From Amycolatopsis thermoflava N1165 (GTDB lineage Bacteria; Actinomycetota; Actinomycetes; Mycobacteriales; Pseudonocardiaceae), in contig NZ_KI421511.1 in assembly GCF_000473265.1 (NCBI RefSeq), positions 4,859,219-4,923,218 on the forward strand: DNA of 64,000 nt, read 5' to 3'. The stretch's first letter is position 1, and each line of letters begins with the position of its first letter. The notes below the pieces were generated by a model. The model ran no database searches and was not told the DNA's origin. It saw nothing but the letters and a program-made list of their open reading frames with translations. A program made the position numbers and the translations under genes. Below, piece by piece: positions 53,574-62,737 of the stretch.

Positions 53574-53823
53574 TGGGCGCTGACCAGCCCGGCCCAGGTG
53601 GAGGCGATCGGGCACCCGTTGCGCACTCGGATCCTGCAGTTGCTGCGCGAGCGAGCCGCGACCGTGAGCGAGTTCGCGGCCGCGTGGTAACGCCCCAAGA
53701 GCACGGTCGCCCATCACGTGCAGGTCCTCACGACCGGCGGGCTGCTCCAGGTGGTGCACGCGGCCGGTCCGGGCGATCGAGGAACGGTTCTACGGCCGCA
53801 CCGCTCGTATGTTCTTCGTCGCG
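53574..53823 (+). pseudogene. Decayed ArsR-type (winged helix) regulator remnant
   Basis: The plus strand reads VEAIGHPLRTRILQLLRERA, typical of an ArsR N-terminus, then an in-frame TAA at 53688-53690. After it comes RPKSTVAHHVQVL with TGGLLQVV, the second helix and wing, still in frame. A frameshift near 53765 then moves the frame; AIEERFYGRTARMFFVA appears in the new frame. Two lesions make this a pseudogene. Confidence 0.7.
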
Positions 53824-53850
53824 AGCGTTCTGAGTACCAGTCGGCCCAGC

Positions 53851-53880
53851 TTGCCCAGCCAGACTTCCACACAATATAGT
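53851..53880 (+). promoter_or_regulatory. Promoter upstream of the PadR gene
   Basis: TTGCCC (53851-53856) and TATAGT (53875-53880) are 18 bases apart, about 30 bases before the PadR ATG. The sequence ATAGTCCACATGGAATAAC just after could include the regulator's own site. Confidence 0.5.
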
Positions 53881-53909
53881 CCACATGGAATAACCGGTCT
53901 GGAGCGATC

Positions 53910-54545
53910 ATGGCTTCCCCGAAACTGACTCCGATGGCGATGGCCGTACTGGAACTGCTGCACGAGCGGCCGATGCACCCGTACGAAATGACCCAGCTGA
54001 TGCGCGACCGCCACCTGGACAACCGGGTCGCGGTGAAGGCGGGCTCGCTGTACCACACGGTCGACCGCCTGCTGGCCGCCGGACACATCAAGATCGTCGA
54101 GACCCAGCGCGCCGGCCGTCGCCCGGAGCGCACCGTCTACGCGCTGACCGAACAGGGCCGGGACGCGTTCGTCGACCGCGCCAAGACGATGCTCGGCACG
54201 ATCGCCAACGAGCACCCCGAGTTCCTCAGCGGCCTCGGCGCGATGGACGACCTCGGCCGCGAAGCCGCGTTGGAGCAGTTGCAGATGCGCCTGCTGCACC
54301 TGGAGGCGAAGGCCGCGGCGCAGGAGGTCATCACGCGCAGGCTGGTCGACGAGGTGCCCGCGATCCACTGGGTCGACTGGCGCTACACGACCGCGCAGGT
54401 TCGCTTCGAACTGGAGTGGACCCGGCAGCTGGTGGACGACATCACCAGCGGCCGTCTCGACTGGACGGGCGACTGCCACCCGGACCGCCTCCACGCGGTC
54501 CCTGCCGAATCCACTGAGGACAGATCCGATGACCGAGCGAGCTAA
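53910..54545 (+). CDS. PadR family transcriptional regulator
   Basis: A 211-residue regulator. Seen: MAVLELLHERPMHPYEMTQLM, VKAGSLYHTVDRLLAAGHIKIVE, and RTVYALTEQGRDAFVDRA, the PadR winged helix. The C-terminal two thirds (ALEQLQMRLLHLEAKAAAQE, TRRLVDEVPAIHWVDWRY) is the helical dimerisation domain. It overlaps the following MFS gene by 17 bases, so it is probably the co-transcribed repressor of that efflux pump. Start is ATG 53910. Confidence 0.93.
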   Translation: MASPKLTPMAMAVLELLHERPMHPYEMTQLMRDRHLDNRVAVKAGSLYHTVDRLLAAGHIKIVETQRAGRRPERTVYALTEQGRDAFVDRAKTMLGTIANEHPEFLSGLGAMDDLGREAALEQLQMRLLHLEAKAAAQEVITRRLVDEVPAIHWVDWRYTTAQVRFELEWTRQLVDDITSGRLDWTGDCHPDRLHAVPAESTEDRSDDRAS

Positions 54546-55968
54546 CCCGTGGGCGGCGTTGATCGCGCTGTGCATCGGGTTCTTCATGATCCTGTTGGAC
54601 ACCACGATCGTGTCCATCGCGATCCCCTCGATGGTGAAGGGCCTGAACACCGACCTCAACGCCATCGTCTGGGTCATGAGCGTCTACCTGCTCACCTACG
54701 CCGTGCCGATGCTGTTCACCAGCAGGCTCGGCGACCGTTTCGGTCCGAAGCGCCTGTACCTGGCCGGGCTCGCGGTGTTCACGCTCGCGTCGCTGTGGTG
54801 CGGCCTGTCCGGCACCGCCGAGATGCTGATCGCGGCGCGCGCCGTGCAGGGGCTGGGCGCCGCGCTGATGACGCCGCAGACGCTGGCGTTCATCACGCAC
54901 CTGTTCCCGCCCGCCAAGCGCGGCCCGGCGATGGGCATGTGGGGCGGGGTGGCCGGCCTGGCCACGATCGCCGGGCCGCTGCTCGGCGGCGTGCTGGTCG
55001 ACCAGCTGGGCTGGGAGTGGATCTTCTTCGTCAACGTGCCCGTCGGCGTGGTGGGCCTGGTGCTCGCGGCGCTGCTGGTGCCGGACTGGCAGCCGCGCAA
55101 CTCGCACTCGTTCGACCTGCCCGGCATCGTGCTGTCGGTCGCCGGGCTGTCGCTGCTGGTCTTCGGGCTGCAGAACGGGCAGCACTACGACTGGGGCACG
55201 GTCGCCGGCCCGGTCAACGTGGCCGAGGTGATCGCCGCCGGGGTGCTGCTGCTGGCCGGGTTCGTGGTGTGGCAGCGCTACAACCGCCGGGAGCCGCTGC
55301 TGCCGCTGCGGGTGTTCGCCAACCGCAACTTCTCCGCGGGCACGCTGACGGCCGTCACGATCGGCTTCTCGATGACCGCGATGTTCCTGCCGCTGGTGAT
55401 CTACGTGCAGGACGTGCTGCTGCTCTCCCCCACCGAGGCCGGGCTGGTCACGGCGCCGATGTCGCTGCTGTCCGGGATCATCGCGCCGTTCATCGGCCGC
55501 CTGTCGGACCGGACGAACCCGAAGTACCTGGTGTTTTTCGGGATCGTCGCGCTCGTCGCCGGCCTGGGGCTGATCGCGTTGATGGCGCGCGAGACGAGCA
55601 CCTGGTGGGTGACCTTCCCCGGCCTACTGCTGTGCGGGGTGGGCATCGGCTCGGTGTTCGCGCCGATGAGCAACGTGACGATGAGCTCGGTCGAGCCGCG
55701 GCTGGCAGGCACCGCGTCGGGCATCTTCAACACGGCCCGTCAGGTCGGCGGCGTGCTCGGCAGCGCGGCCTGCGGCGTGCTGCTGCAGGCCCGGATCAGC
55801 GCGGGCCTGGCGAGCAGCGGCGGGAACTCCCCGCAAGCGCTGACGGACGCGGCGCGCGAGACGTTGCTGCTGCCGGTGGCCGTGCTGTTGCTGGGGATCA
55901 TCGCGGCGGCCGCCATGCGCCGCCCGGCTCCGCGGCCCGCGCCCGCCCCAGCCGCCACGCGAGCCTGA
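54529..55968 (+). CDS. MFS transporter, DHA2 (EmrB/QacA-like) family
   Basis: A 479-residue 14-helix drug/H+ antiporter. Seen: FFMILLDTTIVSIAIPSM at the first helix (DHA2 hallmark), LTYAVPMLFTSRLGDRFGPKRLYL, RAVQGLGAALMTPQTLAFI, and GPLLGGVLVDQLGWEWIFFVN. The gene overlaps the PadR regulator, so it is probably induced by a substrate that the PadR protein senses. Substrate unknown, most likely a hydrophobic toxic compound. Confidence 0.95.
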   Translation: MTERANPWAALIALCIGFFMILLDTTIVSIAIPSMVKGLNTDLNAIVWVMSVYLLTYAVPMLFTSRLGDRFGPKRLYLAGLAVFTLASLWCGLSGTAEMLIAARAVQGLGAALMTPQTLAFITHLFPPAKRGPAMGMWGGVAGLATIAGPLLGGVLVDQLGWEWIFFVNVPVGVVGLVLAALLVPDWQPRNSHSFDLPGIVLSVAGLSLLVFGLQNGQHYDWGTVAGPVNVAEVIAAGVLLLAGFVVWQRYNRREPLLPLRVFANRNFSAGTLTAVTIGFSMTAMFLPLVIYVQDVLLLSPTEAGLVTAPMSLLSGIIAPFIGRLSDRTNPKYLVFFGIVALVAGLGLIALMARETSTWWVTFPGLLLCGVGIGSVFAPMSNVTMSSVEPRLAGTASGIFNTARQVGGVLGSAACGVLLQARISAGLASSGGNSPQALTDAARETLLLPVAVLLLGIIAAAAMRRPAPRPAPAPAATRA

Positions 55969-55984
55969 CGGATACCCTCCCGAC

Positions 55985-56611
55985 GTGCACTTCGTTCTGG
56001 CCTCACAGTCCCCCGCGCGCCTGGCGGTGCTCCGCGCCGCGGGCATCGAACCGAGTGTCGTGGTCTCCGGCGTCGACGAGGACGCCGTGGCCGCGGCCCT
56101 GACCGACCCGTCGCGCGAAGAGCTCGTCACCGCCCTCGCGCTCGCGAAGGCCGAGGCCGTGCTGGCCGAGGTCGCCCGCACGCACGCGGACGCGGTGGTC
56201 GTCGGCTGCGACTCGATGCTCTCGTTCAACGGCGAGATGCTCGGCAAGCCGGGCGACGCGGAGACCGCGCGCAAGCGCTGGGCCCAGATGGCGGGCGGCA
56301 CCGGCGACCTGCTGACCGGCCACGCGGTGCTGCTGGTCAAGGGCGGCGAGAAGGTCGAGCAGGCCGTCGGCACCCAGACCACGCGGGTGCGGTTCGCGTC
56401 GCCGTCCGAGGCCGAGATCGACGCCTACGTCGGCACCGGCGAGCCGCTGCGAGTGGCCGGGGCGTTCACGCTCGACGGGCTCGGCGGGTGGTTCGTGGAG
56501 GGCATCGACGGCGACCCGTCCAGCGTGATCGGGATCAGCCTGCCGCTGACCCGGCGGCTGCTCGCGGAGGTCGGGGTCAGCGTGACCGACCTCTGGTCTC
56601 CCACATCCTGA
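55985..56611 (+). CDS. maf: Maf family nucleotide pyrophosphatase
   Basis: A 208-residue Maf/YhdE protein. Seen: FVLASQSPARLAVLRAAGI at the N-terminus, VVVGCDSMLSFNGEMLGKPGD, TGHAVLLVKGG, and AGAFTLDGLGGWFVEGIDGDPSSVIGI, the conserved C-terminal core. Maf proteins hydrolyse non-canonical nucleoside triphosphates and affect septation. The position between accD5/accE5 and accA3 is the same as Rv3282. GTG 55985 is the family start, 16 bases after the MFS stop. Confidence 0.95.
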   Translation: MHFVLASQSPARLAVLRAAGIEPSVVVSGVDEDAVAAALTDPSREELVTALALAKAEAVLAEVARTHADAVVVGCDSMLSFNGEMLGKPGDAETARKRWAQMAGGTGDLLTGHAVLLVKGGEKVEQAVGTQTTRVRFASPSEAEIDAYVGTGEPLRVAGAFTLDGLGGWFVEGIDGDPSSVIGISLPLTRRLLAEVGVSVTDLWSPTS

Positions 56612-56711
56612 GAACTCCCCCACACGAAGGGGGCATGGGGAAGAGTCCGGTGACGCCACGTGTTGACCACACGCGGCACAACCAGTGACTTTCACGCCCC
56701 GGAGCGAACTC

Positions 56712-58031
56712 GTGTCCCTGTTACGGACCTACACAAAACCCAAGGTCTTCGGCCTGATCGTGGTCGTCGCCCTCGTCGTGGGCGCCCTGCTCGGCGTCCT
56801 CGCGAAGCAGACCGGCCAGGACTGGCTCGTCACGACCCTCGACACGATCGGGTCGATCTTCACGAACCTGCTGCAGGTCACCGTCCTGCCGCTGGTCTTC
56901 ACCGCCATCGTGCTGGGCATCGTGAGCCTGCGCGGCCTCGGCGGCGCCCGCACCGCGGCCCGGCTCGGCGGCAAGACGGTGCTGTGGTTCGCGACGACCT
57001 CGCTGATCGCGGTGCTCATCGGCATCGTCATCGGCAAGATCGTGAACCCGGGCAGCGGCGTCTCGCTGCAGCCCCAGCCATCGACCGTGGAGAAGCTCGC
57101 CTCGCGCGACCAGGGCTCGTGGCTTGACCTGATCAACAACCTGGTGCCGAGCAACCTGTTCGAGGCCTTCGCCGACGGCGAGATCCTCCAGGTCGTGCTC
57201 GTGTCGCTGGCCGTCGGCCTCGCCGCGTACGCGCTGGGCGACCGCGCCGAGCCGTTCGTGAACTTCAACCGCGCGGTGTTCGACATCGTGCAGAAGGTGC
57301 TGGGCTGGATCATCCGCCTCGCGCCGCTGGGTGTGCTCGGCCTGATCGGCAACGCGTTCGCCACCTACGGCGACCAGTTCGTGCGGCCGCTGCTGTCGCT
57401 GATCGTCGCCGTCTACGCGGGCACGCTGCTGGTGCTGTTCGGCGTGTACCCGCTGCTGCTGCGGTTCGTCGGCAAGGTGAGCCCGGCGGTGTTCTTCCGC
57501 AAGTCGTGGACGGCGCTGCAGTTCGCGTTCGTGTCCCGCTCGTCCGGCGCGACGCTGCCGCTGAGCCGCCAGACCGCGGTGAACCTGGGCGTCGACCCCG
57601 GCTACGCGAGCTTCGCGGTCCCGCTCGGCACGACGACCAAAATGGACGGTTGCGCCGCGGTTTACCCCGCGGTGGCGACGATCTTCATCGCGAACCTGTT
57701 CGGCATCTCGCTGTCCTTCGGCGACTACCTGCTGATCGTCGTGGTCGCGGTGTTCGGCGCGATCGCCACCGCCGGGGTGACCGGCTGGTTCACGATGCTC
57801 ACGCTGACGCTGAGCACGCTGAACCTGCCGCCCGAGGTGATCGCCACCGGGATCGCCGTGATCTACGGCATCGACCCGATCCTGGACATGATGCGCACGG
57901 CGACGAACGTGGCGGGCCAGATCGCGATCCCGACGTGGATCGCGCGCACGGAGGGCCTCCTCGACGACGAGGTCCTGAACTCCCCCACGGCGGCGCCCCT
58001 GCTCGACGCCCCGCAGCCGGCGCACGCCTAG
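56712..58031 (+). CDS. Dicarboxylate/amino acid:cation symporter
   Basis: A 439-residue transporter of the dicarboxylate/glutamate symporter (DAACS, GltP/DctA) family with about eight transmembrane segments. Seen: VALVVGALLGVLAKQ, LPLVFTAIVLGIVSLRG, FVSRSSGATLPLSRQTAVNLG (the serine-rich re-entrant loop), and VPLGTTTKMDGCAAVYPAVATIFI (the characteristic TM7 loop). It probably takes up C4-dicarboxylates or glutamate with H+ or Na+. A GGAG at 56701-56704 favours GTG 56712; GTG 56685 is the alternative. Its TAG stop lies in the CTAG target of the downstream IS element. Confidence 0.93.
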   Translation: MSLLRTYTKPKVFGLIVVVALVVGALLGVLAKQTGQDWLVTTLDTIGSIFTNLLQVTVLPLVFTAIVLGIVSLRGLGGARTAARLGGKTVLWFATTSLIAVLIGIVIGKIVNPGSGVSLQPQPSTVEKLASRDQGSWLDLINNLVPSNLFEAFADGEILQVVLVSLAVGLAAYALGDRAEPFVNFNRAVFDIVQKVLGWIIRLAPLGVLGLIGNAFATYGDQFVRPLLSLIVAVYAGTLLVLFGVYPLLLRFVGKVSPAVFFRKSWTALQFAFVSRSSGATLPLSRQTAVNLGVDPGYASFAVPLGTTTKMDGCAAVYPAVATIFIANLFGISLSFGDYLLIVVVAVFGAIATAGVTGWFTMLTLTLSTLNLPPEVIATGIAVIYGIDPILDMMRTATNVAGQIAIPTWIARTEGLLDDEVLNSPTAAPLLDAPQPAHA

Positions 58032-58949
58032 ACCGTGTCTGACAATGTCTTTGTCCAGGTGATGACGTCGTGGATGAGGATGGCGGCGCGGTAGAGCGTG
58101 GCCAACTTGTCGTAGCGGGTGGCGATGCCGCGCCATTGTTTGAGCTGGTTGAAGCTGCGTTCGATGACGTTGCGTCCGCGGTAGTCGACCTCGTTGAAGG
58201 CGGGTGGTCGTCCGCCGCGGGAACCGCGGCGTTTGCGGTGTCCTGCTTGGTCGGCCGGTTCGGGGATGACCGCCTGGATTCCCCGCCTGCGTAGGTGGTT
58301 GCGGATGGCGCGGGAGGAGTAGGCCTTGTCTGCGCGCACCCGGTTGGGGCGGGTCCGTGCTCGCCCGCCGCCCAAGCGGGGCACCTGCAGGTGGGCCATC
58401 AGCGGTTCGAACATCGGTGAGTCCCCGGCCTGGCCTGGTGTCAGCAGGGTGACCAGTCCCCGCCCGTTCCCGTCGACGACACGGTGAATCTTGGTAGTCC
58501 AGCCGCCGCGGGAGCGGCCGATGGCGTGGTCAGGCGGCTCGATCCCGGGTTTCGTGTAGTTCGATCCAGCCCCCTGTGTGGCGGGTGATGGTCGTGGCGT
58601 GCTGATGCGCCCGCACGATGCTGGAGTCGACCGAGACCGACCAGTCGATCAACCCAGCCGCGTCCGCGAAGGCCTGGAGCCGCTGCAGCACCACATCCCA
58701 GATGCCTTCCCGGGCCAGCCGCCGGTGCCAGGTCCAGATCGTCTGCCACGGCCCGAACACTCCCGGCACATCCCGCCACGCCAGCCCACAGCGGTACCGG
58801 TAGATGATCCCCTCCACCATCGCCCGCGCATCCGAAAACGGACGCCCCGGCCTCCCCGTCCGCGCCGGCAACAAATCCTCGATCAACACCCACTGCTCAT
58901 CCGAGAGCATCCGAAACCGCGACACGACCAGCAGCATCCCAGCCACCAA
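58028..58949 (-). CDS. IS5-family transposase in two reading frames
   Basis: The first frame (58949 to 58530) encodes the N-terminal domain (LSDEQWVLIEDLLPARTGRPGRPF, RYRCGLAWRDVPGVFGPW) and the first catalytic aspartate (VSVDSSIVRAHQHA). The second frame contains DHAIGRSRGGWTTKIH, the second aspartate (RADKAYSSRAIR) and the catalytic glutamate (RNVIERSFNQLKQWRGIATRYDK). The join is a +1 shift near 58544-58549, either programmed or mutational. The second frame has no stop inside the element: its TAG (58030-58028) is part of the target CTAG. Confidence 0.88.
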
Positions 58950-58972
58950 CCGCGATCTTTGTCAGACACGCC
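58032..58972 (-). mobile_element. IS5-family insertion sequence
   Basis: A 941-base element bounded by 14-base imperfect inverted repeats (58032-58045 ACCGTGTCTGACAA and 58959-58972, matching at 12 of 14 positions). It is flanked by CTAG on both sides (58028-58031 and 58973-58976), a 4-base target duplication that fits the YTAR preference of IS5-group elements. It carries one transposase in two reading frames. Both flanking genes kept intact stop codons, because the target CTAG was shared by their convergent stops. Confidence 0.92.
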
Positions 58973-59629
58973 CTAGCCGCAGGCGCGCAGGTCGCCCGGG
59001 TTGAGCTGCACCTCGGGCCAGCCACGCAGTTGGCTGACCGAGGTGTAGCGCCGGGTGCAGCCCAGTGCGCTGCCGTCGAGCGCGAACACCCGCGCCAGCA
59101 CCGGCGACGTCTGCACGACCACCACCTCGGGCGCGGTGTCGCCGGTGACGTCGTCCAGGCGCACGACCCCGCCGCTGGAGTAGTAGGGCTTGTCCACCGA
59201 GCGCCAGGTCCCGGCGCGGTCGACGAGCAGTTGCGCGATCGAAGCGCCTTCCTGCCGCGCGTGCACCAGGCAGGCCGACACCGCGCCGCTCACGCAGGAC
59301 AACGAGTTCGCGTCCAGCCGCCCGCCCAGCGCGGTCACTGTCACCTCGATCGCGTTCGCGCCCGCCTGAAATCGCCCGTTGCCGCCCTGGGAATCGGCGA
59401 GCAGCTCGACCGGTTTGCCGTCCACGGTCGCCCGCGCCACCACCTGGCAGGGGCCCTCGCCGCAGTCCGCGCCCGCTGTCACCGCGGTGCTCCCGGCGCC
59501 TCCGACCGGCGCCTGCGCACTCGCCCCGTCCTCGCGCAGCAACCGCACGGTGACCAGCGCCGACAACGCCACGACGGCTGCCACGACCGCGGTCACGACA
59601 ACCGATCGAGGCGCGCGTCCCCTGCCCAC
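58973..59629 (-). CDS. Membrane-anchored or secreted hypothetical protein
   Basis: A 218-residue protein with one N-terminal transmembrane or signal helix (about residues 9-27, [19 protein letters not shown]). The extracytoplasmic part has four cysteines ([22 protein letters not shown]) that could form disulfides, and a segment [18 protein letters not shown] resembling an FG-GAP-type turn. No family was recognised. Its TAG stop lies in the right-hand CTAG of the IS target. It is divergent from accA3, with 146 bases between the starts. Confidence 0.75.
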   Translation of the reverse strand: MGRGRAPRSVVVTAVVAAVVALSALVTVRLLREDGASAQAPVGGAGSTAVTAGADCGEGPCQVVARATVDGKPVELLADSQGGNGRFQAGANAIEVTVTALGGRLDANSLSCVSGAVSACLVHARQEGASIAQLLVDRAGTWRSVDKPYYSSGGVVRLDDVTGDTAPEVVVVQTSPVLARVFALDGSALGCTRRYTSVSQLRGWPEVQLNPGDLRACG

Positions 59630-59775
59630 GTGCCCACCCCTTTCCCCTTCAGGGTAAGCGTGAGCCGGGTCTCACCGCAGCACGACTACTCCACCGTAAA
59701 CTCCGGGAAAGGCCCGCGGAAGCGCCGCGCGACGCTCCGGGGGGATTGCGTGAAGGACCAGATGGAGGTAAGGGC

Positions 59776-61575
59776 GTGCCCGAGCAGGCCAGCGCGACCC
59801 AGGGCGGACCGGTGACGAAGATCCTCGTCGCCAACCGGGGTGAAATCGCGGTCCGCGTCATCAGAGCGGCCAAGGACGCCGGGCTCGCGAGTGTCGCGGT
59901 GTACGCCGAGCCCGACCGGGACGCGCCGCACGTCCAGCTCGCCGACGAGGCGTTCGCCCTCGGCGGCACCACGGCCGCGGAGAGCTACCTCGTCATCGAC
60001 AAGCTCATCGACGTGGCCAAGCGCTCCGGCGCCGACTCCGTCCACCCCGGCTACGGCTTCCTCTCCGAGAACGCCGACTTCGCGCAGGCGGTCATCGACG
60101 CGGGCCTCACCTGGATCGGGCCGAGCCCGCAGGCGATCCGCGACCTCGGCGACAAGGTCACCGCGCGGCACATCGCGCTCAAGGCCGGTGCCCCGCTGGT
60201 CCCGGGCACCAAGGACCCGGTGGGAGGCGCCGAGGAGATCATCGCCTTCGCCGACGAGCACGGCCTGCCCGTCGCGATCAAGGCGGCCTTCGGTGGTGGC
60301 GGCCGCGGCCTGAAGGTCGCGCGCACCAAGGAGGAGATCCCCGAGCTGTTCGAGTCGGCCACCCGCGAGGCGGTCGCCGCGTTCGGCCGGGGCGAGTGCT
60401 TCGTCGAGCGCTACCTCGACAAGCCGCGCCACGTCGAGGCGCAGGTGCTGGCCGACCTGCACGGCAACGTGGTGGTCGTCGGCACCCGGGACTGCTCGCT
60501 GCAGCGCCGCCACCAGAAGCTGGTCGAGGAGGCGCCCGCGCCGTTCCTCACCGACGAGCAGCGCCGCACGATCCACGAGTCGGCCAAGGCGATCTGCAAG
60601 GAGGCCGGCTACTCCGGCGCCGGCACGGTCGAGTACCTGGTCGGCCTGGACGGGACGATCTCGTTCCTGGAGGTCAACACCCGCCTGCAGGTCGAGCACC
60701 CGGTGTCCGAGGAGACCGCGGGCGTCGACCTGGTGCGCGAGATGTTCCGCATCGCGCAGGGCGAGAAGCTGCGGTTCACCGAAGACCCCGAGCCGCGCGG
60801 CCACTCCATCGAGTTCCGCATCAACGGCGAGGACGCCGGGCGCAACTTCCTGCCCGCGCCGGGCACCGTCACCAAGCTGGTCTTCCCCGAGGGTCCCGGC
60901 GTGCGCGTCGACTCCGGCGTGGTCACCGGCAGCGTGATCGGCGGTCAGTTCGACTCGATGCTGGCCAAGGTCATCGTCACCGGCACCGACCGGCAGAACG
61001 CGCTGGAGCGCAGCCGCCGCGCGCTGGACGAGATGGTCGTCGAGGGCATGGCGACGGTCCTGCCGTTCCACCGCGTCATCGTGCGCGACCCGGCGTTCGT
61101 CGGCGACGAGGACGGCTTCTCGGTGCACACCCGCTGGATCGAAACCGAGTTCGACAACCAGATCGAGCCGTTCACCGCGGCCGCGGAGGCCGAGGAGGAC
61201 GCCGAGCCGCGTCAGACGGTGGTCGTCGAGGTCGGCGGGCGTCGCCTGGAGGTGTCCCTGCCCGGTGACCTCGCGCTGGCGAGCGGCGGCGGCAAGGGCG
61301 GCGGCGCCGCGAAGGCCAAGCCGCGCAAGCGGGGCGGTGGCACGAAGGCCGCGGCGAGCGGTGACACCGTGGCCGCGCCGATGCAGGGCACCATCGTCAA
61401 GGTCGCGGTCGAGGACGGCCAGCAGGTCGAGGCGGGCGAGCTGCTCGTGGTGCTCGAGGCGATGAAGATGGAGAACCCGGTCACCGCCCACAAGTCGGGC
61501 ACCGTGACCGGACTTTCCGTCGAGGTCGGCGCCGCTGTCACGCAAGGCGCTTCCCTGCTCGAAATCAAGGACTAA
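59776..61575 (+). CDS. accA3: Acetyl/propionyl-CoA carboxylase alpha subunit (biotin carboxylase with BCCP)
   Basis: A 599-residue protein that carboxylates its own biotin with ATP and bicarbonate. The biotin carboxylase half (about 20-465) shows [38 protein letters not shown], the ATP-grasp loop [32 protein letters not shown] and [15 protein letters not shown]. The C-terminal BCCP domain (about 530-599) carries EAMKMEN with the biotinyl lysine. Start GTG 59776 is supported by GGAGG at 59765; it closes the conserved block as Rv3285. It partners with AccD5 and AccE5. Confidence 0.97.
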   Translation: MPEQASATQGGPVTKILVANRGEIAVRVIRAAKDAGLASVAVYAEPDRDAPHVQLADEAFALGGTTAAESYLVIDKLIDVAKRSGADSVHPGYGFLSENADFAQAVIDAGLTWIGPSPQAIRDLGDKVTARHIALKAGAPLVPGTKDPVGGAEEIIAFADEHGLPVAIKAAFGGGGRGLKVARTKEEIPELFESATREAVAAFGRGECFVERYLDKPRHVEAQVLADLHGNVVVVGTRDCSLQRRHQKLVEEAPAPFLTDEQRRTIHESAKAICKEAGYSGAGTVEYLVGLDGTISFLEVNTRLQVEHPVSEETAGVDLVREMFRIAQGEKLRFTEDPEPRGHSIEFRINGEDAGRNFLPAPGTVTKLVFPEGPGVRVDSGVVTGSVIGGQFDSMLAKVIVTGTDRQNALERSRRALDEMVVEGMATVLPFHRVIVRDPAFVGDEDGFSVHTRWIETEFDNQIEPFTAAAEAEEDAEPRQTVVVEVGGRRLEVSLPGDLALASGGGKGGGAAKAKPRKRGGGTKAAASGDTVAAPMQGTIVKVAVEDGQQVEAGELLVVLEAMKMENPVTAHKSGTVTGLSVEVGAAVTQGASLLEIKD

Positions 61576-61584
61576 TCTGACGGG

Positions 61585-62046
61585 GTGACCGAGGTTCCCT
61601 CGCCCGATCTGCGCATCGGCGACAACGACCGGGAGTCCGCGCTGAAGGCTCTCGGCGAGCACCTGAGCGCCGGGCGCCTGGACCTCGACGAGTACGGCGA
61701 CCGTTCGGCGAAGGTCACCGCCGCCCGCACGCGGCGGGACCTCGCCGAGCTGTTCGCGGACCTGCCCGAGCCGCACCCGGTGTTCGAGCAGCCGCGGCAG
61801 GCGAAGGCGGTGGAGAAGAAGCCGGACCGGCCGCCGCAGTGGACCGAGCGCCCGACGTCGCAACGGGTGGCGGCGGCCGCGGTGCCGTTCCTGTGGGTCG
61901 CGGCGGTCTCGTTGTCGATCGTCACCGGTGTCTGGTGGTGGATCGCCCTGCCGTTCGTGTTCACCGCGGCGGCCAGCGCGTTCTGGGGCAAGGACTGGGA
62001 GCGGGACCGGCACGGCGCCTACGACCGGCGGGACCGGCGCCGGTGA
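61585..62046 (+). CDS. DUF1707 (SHOCT-like) domain membrane protein 1
   Basis: A 153-residue protein. The N-terminal DUF1707 domain is clear: DLRIGDNDRESALKALGEHLSAGRLDLDEYGDR, followed by TAARTRRDLAELFADLP. A linker leads to two short transmembrane helices (about residues 95-130; AAAAVPFLWVAAVSLSIVTG and WWWIALPFVFTAAASAF). DUF1707 proteins are common in actinobacteria; function is unknown. It starts nine bases after accA3, so it may be in that operon, and its stop overlaps the next start (GTGA). Confidence 0.9.
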   Translation: MTEVPSPDLRIGDNDRESALKALGEHLSAGRLDLDEYGDRSAKVTAARTRRDLAELFADLPEPHPVFEQPRQAKAVEKKPDRPPQWTERPTSQRVAAAAVPFLWVAAVSLSIVTGVWWWIALPFVFTAAASAFWGKDWERDRHGAYDRRDRRR

Positions 62047-62402
62047 GCGACGAGCCGGACCTGCGGCTGTCCGACGCCGAGCGCACGGAGGCCATGGACG
62101 CCCTGTCCGAGCACGTCCGCACCGGCAGGCTGGACATCGACGAGTTCGGGCGGCGCTCGGCGCAGGTCGCCGCGGCCCGGACCCGGTCGGACCTGGTGCC
62201 GCTGTTCGCCGACCTGCCGGCGCCCCGGCCACGGGTGCTCGACCGGCCTGTGCCCGCCCGGCCGCCCGCGCGGAAGGTCGGGCTCGGGCTGCTTCCGCTG
62301 CTGGTGATCGCGGCGGTGGCGGCGTTCGTGCTGACCCGCGGCATGTGGGTGGTGCTGCTGGTGCCGGTGGTGATGGCGGTCGTGCTGAGCTGGCGGCGCT
62401 GA
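62043..62402 (+). CDS. DUF1707 domain membrane protein 2
   Basis: A 119-residue paralogue of the preceding gene: DLRLSDAERTEAMDALSEHVRTGRLDIDEFGRRSAQVAAARTRSDLVPLFADLP, then a C-terminal hydrophobic region (about residues 79-117; LGLLPLLVIAAVAAFVL, MWVVLLVPVVMAVVLS). The start is fixed by GTGA overlap with the first copy. The tandem pair arose by duplication. Function is unknown; it could be an adaptor that interacts through the SHOCT-like helix. Confidence 0.88.
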   Translation: MSDEPDLRLSDAERTEAMDALSEHVRTGRLDIDEFGRRSAQVAAARTRSDLVPLFADLPAPRPRVLDRPVPARPPARKVGLGLLPLLVIAAVAAFVLTRGMWVVLLVPVVMAVVLSWRR

Positions 62403-62737
62403 TGGAGCCGGTGGAGATCAACGCGGGCCGGTACTACCTGCGGCAGCTGCGGTCCGACGACCAGCTGGACGACCGCCCTGCGCTGACGGCGGCCGGGGTG
62501 ACCGCGCCGAGTCAGTACGTCGCGCGGCGGGCGCGCGAGTGGGCGCGGGACGAGAGCTACGCGTGGGTGATCGCGGAGCCGCGCACCGGCGCGATGCTGG
62601 GCGAGGTCGTGCTCGGCACCGACGGCACCATCGAGGTCTGGACCTCTCCGGACGACGAGGTGGCCGAGCGGGACGCCGTGGCCGCCGTCGCCCGGTTCGC
62701 GGCGGGCGCGCTCGGGCTGGCGGTCCGGCGTCCGTAG
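62402..62737 (+). CDS. Short GNAT-like (RimJ-type) protein
   Basis: A 111-residue protein whose text resembles the N-terminal half of RimJ-type N-acetyltransferases: VEINAGRYYLRQLRSDDQLDDRPAL and ARRAREWARDESYAWVIAEP. A short beta region (TGAMLGEVVLGTDGTIEVWTSP) follows, but the acetyl-CoA-binding motif RxxGxG/A is absent. It is therefore a degenerate or specialised member. The ATG overlaps the previous stop as TGATG. Function is unknown. Confidence 0.7.
   Translation: MEPVEINAGRYYLRQLRSDDQLDDRPALTAAGVTAPSQYVARRAREWARDESYAWVIAEPRTGAMLGEVVLGTDGTIEVWTSPDDEVAERDAVAAVARFAAGALGLAVRRP

Noticed and set aside
59686..62421. Very long minus-strand open frame over accA3
   Set aside because: Arg/Leu/Gly-rich antisense text; accA3 on the plus strand is certain.
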